This document shows positions 5,649 to 10,784 of a stretch of 10,784 nt of DNA, in pieces (the stretch's first letter is position 1; every line of letters starts with the position of its first letter). This stretch comes from Bacteroidales bacterium UBA6244 (GTDB lineage Bacteria > Bacteroidota > Bacteroidia > Bacteroidales > F082): the NCBI GenBank assembly GCA_002440885.1, contig DJVY01000053.1, positions 1 through 10,784 of the forward strand, read 5' to 3'. The notes beneath the pieces were generated by a model. The model was not told where the DNA came from. It did not search any database and saw only the letters and a program-made list of their open reading frames with translations. Both the position numbers and the translations under genes were made by a program.

Positions 5649-6320
5649 ATGAATAAATCAATTTACGGTATATTATTTTTCTTTCTGCTTGCAATTCCTT
5701 TTGTGTTAATAAAAGCTCAAGACAAAGCGATGGTGATTGAGCAAATAGAAGGCAAAAAAATAAATCGAGAAAGTTTTGACAAAAAAGGAAAACTTATAGG
5801 GAAGCAAATATTTACCGCAGGTAAAATAACCCGGCGCGGGCAGTCTTCTTTTGTAACTATCAAAACAGAACTTTATGACGAAGCTCAGAAGTTAGAAGCA
5901 ACCTACACGACCACTTACGAGTGCAGGCCTGGAGAAGCCGATGTACTGTTATCGGTTTTTGCAATTATTCCCAAAGAGAGGAAGGTTCGGGTCTCCGTAA
6001 AATCCGGCGACTTTAAAAAGTTATATGCCCTAAAGCCTAATGATATGGTGCGCAATATGAGTCTGACAATGTATGTCGAAACGGGCATTCTTAATTTTTT
6101 AGGGTCAAGAAACAATGTGGAGGTCATCAATAGGGTGCTCGTTAAAGAAAATAACAACCTTAAGATTAGCGAAAAAATTTCCATTAAGGCTTACCTGATG
6201 GGGGTTCGGGTAAGAACAATCAACTATGACGTAACGGAATATTTATCACTTTCTGGTTTGTTACAAAAGCAGTTGTTTAAGCAAGAGGGCGGGGATTACT
6301 TTACTGTTACTTATAATTAA
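5649..6320 (+). CDS. Secreted TapB-like (DUF3108-like) protein of unknown function
   Basis: This 223-residue protein starts with a signal peptide (hydrophobic residues about 5-21, probable cleavage after 'IKAQ' near residue 24), so it is exported to the periplasm or outer surface. The mature part is beta-rich and has phrases seen in the Bacteroidota TapB/DUF3108 group: 'SFDKKGKLIGKQ' early, 'ELYDEAQKLEATYTTTYEC' in the middle and 'LYALKPNDMVRNMSLTM' later. No catalytic motif is visible and there is one obvious Cys in the mature domain, with no lipobox. It follows the GAPDH gene by 41 bp and is separated from fbaB by 196 bp. The role is unknown; the fold assignment is a by-eye resemblance. A general envelope-stress or carrier role would be guesswork. 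Confidence 0.7.
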   Translation: MNKSIYGILFFFLLAIPFVLIKAQDKAMVIEQIEGKKINRESFDKKGKLIGKQIFTAGKITRRGQSSFVTIKTELYDEAQKLEATYTTTYECRPGEADVLLSVFAIIPKERKVRVSVKSGDFKKLYALKPNDMVRNMSLTMYVETGILNFLGSRNNVEVINRVLVKENNNLKISEKISIKAYLMGVRVRTINYDVTEYLSLSGLLQKQLFKQEGGDYFTVTYN

Positions 6321-6516
6321 AATCAACTTGAGATGGCAAATGATAGCAATAATTAATTTTTAAAAGCTTAGGAAAAATCATAACCGCTGCCCGAGAAATA
6401 ATAATGTTCTTTAGTATGATTGGTAATAATGTTGTAGCATTTACAGCTATTAAAAGACTACCCCTCTATTTCCAAAGCAAATAAACGTTTAGGAACAAAT
6501 TAAAACTCTGTTAAAA
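6321..6516. other. Gene-free stretch before the aldolase gene
   Basis: There are 196 bases between the TapB-like gene and fbaB. The only notable open frame is a short one ending at 6484 (ATG at 6404, 26 codons, hydrophobic then basic), which could be a tiny peptide or a gene remnant; I recognise no family. The stretch probably contains the promoter for the fbaB-led gene run, but no clear consensus is visible. Confidence 0.4.
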
Positions 6517-7578
6517 ATGAAAGCTAATAAAAGTATTATCGAACTTCTGGGCAATAGTGCATCCTATTATCTGGATCATGTTTGCGAAAAAATCACAAAA
6601 GATGAACTTCAAACTCCCGGTAAATATAGTCTGGAAAAGGTTTTTGGCGATAGTAACAGAAACCCGCAAGTTCTGCGGAGTCTCGCTCAACTTTACGGTC
6701 ATGGTAATCTTGGCGACACGGGTTATCTGAGCATTCTTCCCGTTGATCAAGGTATTGAACATAGTGCAGCATACTCATTTTATAAAAATCCGGACTACTT
6801 CGACCCTGAAAACATTTTAAAACTTGCACTCGAAGCTGGTTGTAACGGTGTGGCCTCTACTTTTGGGGGGCTAACTCTATATGCCCGAAAATATGCACAT
6901 AAAATCCCTTTTATGATAAAAATTAATCACAATGAATTACTAAGTTTTCCAAATAAATATGACCAAACGCTATTTGGAAAAGTAAAAAACGCCTGGGATA
7001 TGGGGGCAGTTGCCATAGGAGCAACCATCTATTTTGGTTCGGAAGAAAGCGACAGACAAATCAAAGAAATTTCCGAGGCATTTGATGAGGCTCACAATCT
7101 GGGTATGGCCACTATACTATGGTGCTATTTACGCAATGAGGCCTTCAATACGACGCAAGAGGATTATCACACAGCAGCTGATTTAACGGGACAAGCCAAT
7201 CATATCGGAGTAACAATTCAAGCTGATATTATTAAACAAAAATTACCGACAAATAATTATGGATTTAAAAACATTAATTTCGGTAAATACGATGACGCAA
7301 TGTATGAGACATTAACAACTCCCCACCCTATTGACCTTTGCAGGTTGCAGGTAGCGAATTGTTATATGGGCAAAATAGGATTAATTAACTCCGGCGGCGA
7401 TTCAAAAGGTGAGTCAGACCTCATGGAGGCTATTACGACAGCAGTCATCAACAAAAGAGCTGGCGGCTCTGGACTAATAATGGGTCGGAAGGCGTTTCAA
7501 CGCCCGTTTAAAGACGGTGTGAACTTATTACAAATGGTACAGAATGTTTATCTCGATCATGAGATAACGGTTGCATAA
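6517..7578 (+). CDS. fbaB: Class I fructose-bisphosphate aldolase, FbaB/DhnA type
   Basis: This 353-residue protein aligns by eye along its whole length with E. coli FbaB (350 residues). Shared blocks include 'GYLSILPVDQGIEHSA', 'YFDPENI', 'EAGCNGVAST', 'GATIYFGSEES', 'ADLTGQANH', 'LANCYMG'-like 'VANCYMG' and 'INKRAGGSGLIMGRKAF'. It cleaves or forms fructose 1,6-bisphosphate through a Schiff base, most likely on K240 in 'ADIIKQK', so it needs no metal, unlike the zinc-dependent class II enzyme. In E. coli FbaB serves growth on gluconeogenic carbon. It is probably the first gene of a run of four or five genes, as the ATP-cone gene starts 25 bp later. With the type II GAPDH upstream it supplies a second set of glycolytic/gluconeogenic enzymes. 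The start is preceded by an AT-rich leader without a Shine-Dalgarno motif. Confidence 0.96.
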   Translation: MKANKSIIELLGNSASYYLDHVCEKITKDELQTPGKYSLEKVFGDSNRNPQVLRSLAQLYGHGNLGDTGYLSILPVDQGIEHSAAYSFYKNPDYFDPENILKLALEAGCNGVASTFGGLTLYARKYAHKIPFMIKINHNELLSFPNKYDQTLFGKVKNAWDMGAVAIGATIYFGSEESDRQIKEISEAFDEAHNLGMATILWCYLRNEAFNTTQEDYHTAADLTGQANHIGVTIQADIIKQKLPTNNYGFKNINFGKYDDAMYETLTTPHPIDLCRLQVANCYMGKIGLINSGGDSKGESDLMEAITTAVINKRAGGSGLIMGRKAFQRPFKDGVNLLQMVQNVYLDHEITVA

Positions 7579-7603
7579 CGTAAGTCTTAACAAAATTTAA
7601 AAA

Positions 7604-8446
7604 ATGAACAGTCTCATTAACATCGTAAAAAAATCCGGAGATATTGCCGCATTTGATGTGGAAAAACTCATTAACTCGCTTAGGCGCGCGCATGCCTCGG
7701 AAGATATTATTCAGCAGATTGTTAGTCAGGTTCAGTCCACGATTTATGAAGGCATGACCACTACAAGGATCTATAAAATTGCTTTTGATTTGTTAAAAAA
7801 ACACTCCCGCGTGAGCGCTTCAAAATACAAACTTAAAAATGCACTCTTTGAACTGGGCCCCACGGGTTTTCCTTTCGAAAACTTAGTAGGTAAATTACTC
7901 TCACATGAAGGATTTTCAACTCAGGTTGGGGTTATAGTGTCGGGCCACTGCGTGTCGCATGAGATCGACGTCATCGCGCACAAAGATGACCAGCATTATT
8001 TTATTGAATGTAAATTCCATAGTGACCAGGGAAGATTCTGCAATGTAAAAATTCCTTTATATGTCAATTCCAGATTTCTGGATGTAGAAAAACAATGGAA
8101 AAAACAAAAAGGTAACGACGGGAAAATCTCTAAAGGAGGCGTGTACACCAATACAAGATTTACTTCTGATGCCACGCAATACGGAAAATGTGCAGGTTTG
8201 CTGATGGCAAGTTGGGACTATCCTTTTGGGAACGGTTTAAAAGAGCGAATAGACAAATCCGGTTTGCACCCATTAACCGCTTTAACAACCCTGACCAAAA
8301 ACGAGAAAACAAAATTATTAGACCTGGGTTTAGTCCTCTGTAGAGAAATTTACGAACACCCGCAGGTCTTAAACAAAATCGGCATTTCAAAAGCACGCCA
8401 TAAAAATATCGTAGAAGACGCAAAGGAATTATGCATTCAACATTAA
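7604..8446 (+). CDS. ATP-cone domain fused to PD-(D/E)XK nuclease-like domain
   Basis: This 280-residue protein has an ATP-cone-like domain at residues about 3-85: 'IVKKSGDIAAFDVEKLINSL' at the start, then helices ending in 'SRVSASKYKLKNAL'. ATP-cones bind ATP or dATP as an allosteric switch in ribonucleotide reductases and NrdR. The second domain (about 88-200) looks like an Mrr-type restriction-endonuclease fold: E92 in 'FPFENLVGKLL', D122 in 'HEIDVIAH' and E135-x-K137 in 'YFIECKFH' supply the E, D and ExK catalytic residues. The last third has 'YTNTRFTSDATQYGKCAG' and a helical C-terminus with an 'LNKIGISKARHKNIV' segment resembling a small helix-hairpin-helix. I infer a nuclease gated by nucleotide levels. 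The beta-CASP RNase gene follows 13 bp later. Function has not been shown for this architecture as far as I know. Confidence 0.82.
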   Translation: MNSLINIVKKSGDIAAFDVEKLINSLRRAHASEDIIQQIVSQVQSTIYEGMTTTRIYKIAFDLLKKHSRVSASKYKLKNALFELGPTGFPFENLVGKLLSHEGFSTQVGVIVSGHCVSHEIDVIAHKDDQHYFIECKFHSDQGRFCNVKIPLYVNSRFLDVEKQWKKQKGNDGKISKGGVYTNTRFTSDATQYGKCAGLLMASWDYPFGNGLKERIDKSGLHPLTALTTLTKNEKTKLLDLGLVLCREIYEHPQVLNKIGISKARHKNIVEDAKELCIQH

Positions 8447-8459
8447 AACAATCTGACCA

Positions 8460-9833
8460 ATGAAAAACACTAAGATTACCATTCATTTTTTGGGAGCTGC
8501 AGGAACAGTAACGGGTTCCAAATATTTAATCGATACAGGAGATCATCAACTCTTAATAGACTGCGGCCTTTTTCAAGGGTTAAAGGAATTACGGCTTAAA
8601 AACTGGGAATATCCGCCTGTGGACGTTTCAGCCATTGATGCCGTTTTATTGACTCATGGCCATTTTGATCACACAGGATACCTTCCCCGGCTGGTGAAAT
8701 ATGGTTTTAAGGGGCCTGTTTATGGGACTAACCCCACTTTGGAAATTGCCGAAATCATTCTGAACGACAGTGCTAAAATACAGGAACAGGAGGCAGCGCG
8801 AGCCAATAAGGAAGGTTATTCCAAGCACAAACCCGCAGAGCCGCTGTACGATTTAAAAGATGTAGAAAAAACCATTTCCCATTTTAAGGAGGTTCCACCA
8901 TCACAGTGGATTCCGTTGTTTGAGGGCATCAGTGCCCGATTTCAGTACAATGGGCATATCTTAGGTGCTACTTTTATAGAGTTGGATGTCCATGGCAAAC
9001 GCTTTGTTTTTTCGGGAGATATTGGACGGACCAATGATTTATTGTTGTTTCCACCCCTTAAACCCCAAAAGGCAGATGTGCTTCTCATAGAATCAACTTA
9101 CGGAGGAAGGTTTCATCCTGATGAAGTAGAGGCAATTCCGCAGATTGAAAAATTAGTCAATGATACTATCAACAGAGGTGGCAGCCTGTTTATCCCAAGT
9201 TTTTCGGTGGAACGCGCGCAACTGATGATGCTTATTTTATGGAGGTTACTTAAAGAAAATAAAATACCCAAAGTACCGATGATCATGGACAGTCCGATGG
9301 GAGCCAGCATATTGGATCTGTTTCACCGTACCAGAGACTGGCACCGGTTAACAACCGACGAATGTGATGAAATGTGCGATCATTTCACGGTGGTCAGCAG
9401 CTATCAGGAAACCATGGAGTTGCGTTCCGACAACAAACCAAAAATTGTTATCGCCGGCAGCGGGATGCTCACCGGGGGCAGAATGCTCAATTATCTTGAA
9501 ACTCAAGCGCAAAACCCTGAAAACACGCTGCTATTTGTGGGATACCAGGCGGAAGGAACTCGGGGAAGAAAATTATTGGAGGGCGAGAAAGAAGTAAAAG
9601 TATACGGAAAATGGATCCCATTTAATATGGAAGTAGCAGTAATTGAAGGCTTATCTTCCCATGCAGACCATAATGAGCTCATACAATGGATGAATGAAAT
9701 AACCAGCCAACCGAAAAGAATTTTCGTCGTACATGGTGAGAAAGAAGGTGCAGAAGCATTATTGCAAGCCATCAACGAAACTTATGGCTGGGATGCACAA
9801 ATACCGCAGCTCTATGATATTGAAGAACTATAA
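8460..9833 (+). CDS. Beta-CASP metallo-beta-lactamase RNase (Ysh1/CPSF73-like)
   Basis: This 457-residue protein has all motifs of the beta-CASP nuclease group. Motif 1 is D34 in 'LLIDCG'; motif 2 is H66-x-H68-x-D70-H71 in 'THGHFDHTGYLP'; motif 3 is H166 in 'NGHILGA'; motif 4 is D187 in 'SGDIGR'. The beta-CASP insert covers about residues 205-385, with 'ESTYGGRFH', 'IPSFSVERAQ' and 'GSGMLTGGR'. Motifs B and C follow: H401 in 'LSSHADH' and H425 in 'VVHGEKEGA'. The two-zinc site is therefore intact. Relatives cleave or trim RNA as endo- and/or 5'-3' exonucleases (archaeal aCPSF, bacterial homologues). This single-domain form lacks the KH domains of aCPSF1. It is translated just after the ATP-cone nuclease (13-bp gap) and before the P-loop ATPase (14-bp gap), which suggests a shared task. 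Confidence 0.94.
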   Translation: MKNTKITIHFLGAAGTVTGSKYLIDTGDHQLLIDCGLFQGLKELRLKNWEYPPVDVSAIDAVLLTHGHFDHTGYLPRLVKYGFKGPVYGTNPTLEIAEIILNDSAKIQEQEAARANKEGYSKHKPAEPLYDLKDVEKTISHFKEVPPSQWIPLFEGISARFQYNGHILGATFIELDVHGKRFVFSGDIGRTNDLLLFPPLKPQKADVLLIESTYGGRFHPDEVEAIPQIEKLVNDTINRGGSLFIPSFSVERAQLMMLILWRLLKENKIPKVPMIMDSPMGASILDLFHRTRDWHRLTTDECDEMCDHFTVVSSYQETMELRSDNKPKIVIAGSGMLTGGRMLNYLETQAQNPENTLLFVGYQAEGTRGRKLLEGEKEVKVYGKWIPFNMEVAVIEGLSSHADHNELIQWMNEITSQPKRIFVVHGEKEGAEALLQAINETYGWDAQIPQLYDIEEL

Positions 9834-9847
9834 TTTGGATAAGTATA

Positions 9848-10396
9848 ATGAACAGTAAAATCAAGAATTCAAAGGAGACCAAATGGTATGTGATCACTGG
9901 CGGACCCAGTACCGGGAAAACAACGACCATTGATTTGCTTCAGAAGCAAGGTTATCAAACGACAATAGAACATGCACGACATTATATTGATACAATGCAA
10001 AATGAAGGAAATTCTGTTGAAGAAATCAGGCGTAATAAAAAGAAATTTCAATTAGGCGTTTTAGATATGCAGATTGCCCAAGAAGGATCGCTCAATAAGG
10101 AGGATATGGTTTTTTTGGACAGGGCTATCCCGGACGCAATGGCTTATTATCAATTTTTAAACTTGGATTATGATGAAAAGTTACTTAATGCCGTCAACGG
10201 GGTTTCCTACAAAAAAATCTTTATTTTAGACCGATTGCCTTTTACCAAAGACTATGCGAGAACCGAAAATGAGGACGATCAAAAAGTAATTCATCAGTTA
10301 CTAATAGAAGCATATTCCAACCTCGGTTTCCCTATCGTTTTTGTGCCGGTTTTGCCTCCCGCAGAAAGAGTGCAGTTTATTTTAAATAATTTATGA
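9848..10396 (+). CDS. Small P-loop ATPase, AAA_28 / NadR kinase-like
   Basis: This 182-residue protein has a clear Walker A motif at residues 18-25, 'GGPSTGKT', and a Walker B-like strand 'MVFLDR' at 87-92, followed by 'AIPDAMAYY'. The early 'TTIEHARHYID' and late 'IFILDRLPFTKDYARTENEDD' segments fit AAA_28 proteins (PF13521), which are related to the NadR ribosylnicotinamide kinase and to thymidylate-kinase-like folds. It could be a nucleoside or nucleotide kinase or a regulatory ATPase; no substrate is evident. It starts 14 bp after the beta-CASP gene and ends the compact nuclease/RNase/ATPase run. A 68-bp gap then separates it from the DUF305 gene. It is soluble, with no signal or membrane segment. 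Confidence 0.85.
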   Translation: MNSKIKNSKETKWYVITGGPSTGKTTTIDLLQKQGYQTTIEHARHYIDTMQNEGNSVEEIRRNKKKFQLGVLDMQIAQEGSLNKEDMVFLDRAIPDAMAYYQFLNLDYDEKLLNAVNGVSYKKIFILDRLPFTKDYARTENEDDQKVIHQLLIEAYSNLGFPIVFVPVLPPAERVQFILNNL

Positions 10397-10464
10397 ACCG
10401 ATAAACCAAGACAACAAATATTTAACCTATTGTTTTATAGCGATTAACCTAAAAAAAATGGAAC

Positions 10465-10784
10465 ATGGAAAATTCTCAAAACAGTCCAAAGGACACCGGC
10501 AACCATAACGCAGCAACTGCTAATCACGCTAAACATGACACACCATCTGATGACGGGGCAAAACATGGAAAAATGAATCACAGCGGGGCATACAAAAAGT
10601 TGTTTTGGATGCTTCTCATTTCCTTCGTATCCATGTTTATATTAATGTATGCGATGGTTGATCGGTTATCCAATGTGATTCCCAATATCAATCAGTTTTA
10701 TATGGCCGGACTAATGGCTTCTCCTATGTTGATCATCGAACTGCTGTTAATGGCAAAGATGTATCCCAATAAAAAACTCAACAA
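10465..10784 (+). CDS. DUF305-family membrane protein, 5' part, truncated by window edge
   Basis: The frame runs from ATG 10465 to the window end, giving 106 codons. A polar N-terminus of about 45 residues rich in His, Asn and Asp ('NHAKHDTPSDDGAKHGKMNH') is followed by a first hydrophobic helix ('LFWMLLISFVSMFILMYAM', about 46-64), then 'NVIPNINQFYMAG' and a second hydrophobic helix ('MASPMLIIELLLMAKM'). This matches the N-terminal membrane part of Bacteroidota DUF305 proteins; the DUF305 domain, with its conserved His/Met residues, would lie beyond the window. Such genes commonly sit with copper resistance genes. The ATG at 10458 opens another frame that stops at 10508 and is rejected. The His-rich N-terminus might bind metal, which is inference. 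Confidence 0.8.
   Translation, partial: MENSQNSPKDTGNHNAATANHAKHDTPSDDGAKHGKMNHSGAYKKLFWMLLISFVSMFILMYAMVDRLSNVIPNINQFYMAGLMASPMLIIELLLMAKMYPNKKLN

Noticed and set aside
10458..10508. ATG start at 10458 for the last gene
   Set aside because: That frame stops after 16 codons; the frame from 10465 encodes the recognisable membrane protein.
1..10784. Insertion sequence, integrase, CRISPR array, tRNA or rRNA
   Set aside because: No transposase or integrase motifs, no regular repeat-spacer pattern and no cloverleaf or ribosomal sequence was seen on either strand.

Overview
The window reads as an accessory region of a Bacteroidota chromosome or mobile island. It is AT-rich, starts are mostly preceded by A-rich stretches rather than Shine-Dalgarno motifs, and the families present (Haem_bd, DUF5676/SHOCT/HMA triplet, TapB-like secreted protein, DUF305 membrane protein) are typical of Sphingobacteriales/Chitinophagales-type genomes. 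Every gene I can support lies on the + strand. Genus is not determinable from what I see.

Region 1 (1-3607) is a copper/silver-type metal-handling block. It holds the 3' end of an RND-efflux periplasmic adaptor (CusB-like), a membrane-anchored haem-binding-domain protein, and an AraC-type regulator whose N-terminus is a CxxC HMA-like domain. These are followed by a small His-tailed membrane protein, a tight three-gene unit (SHOCT membrane protein, DUF5676 membrane protein, HMA metallochaperone with a Cys-rich tail), and a cytosolic 19-cysteine four-helix-bundle copper-storage protein.

Region 2 (3608-4508) is a YncE/YVTN-type beta-propeller gene that lacks its 5' part. It is split by two apparent single-base losses, each in a homopolymer, and it begins directly at the stop of the copper-storage gene.

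Region 3 (4576-7578) carries two central-carbon enzymes of unusual type: an archaeal-like type II glyceraldehyde-3-phosphate dehydrogenase and a class I (Schiff-base, metal-independent) FbaB fructose-bisphosphate aldolase. A secreted TapB-like protein sits between them.

Region 4 (7604-10396) is a tight run that starts 25 bp after fbaB: an ATP-cone domain fused to a PD-(D/E)XK nuclease-like domain, a beta-CASP metallo-beta-lactamase RNase, and a small NadR-like/AAA_28 P-loop ATPase, with gaps of 13 and 14 bp. This looks like a nucleotide-sensing nucleic-acid-processing module and is the best candidate for an undescribed system here. The window ends in the 5' part of a DUF305-family membrane protein, which returns to the metal theme.

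Taken together I infer a stress/metal-resistance island. It exports and buffers copper-like metals, supplies replacement glycolytic/gluconeogenic enzymes that may be less metal-sensitive, and adds an RNA/DNA-processing module of unknown purpose. No tRNA, rRNA, CRISPR array, transposase or integrase was seen. No gene-free stretch exceeds 300 bases.
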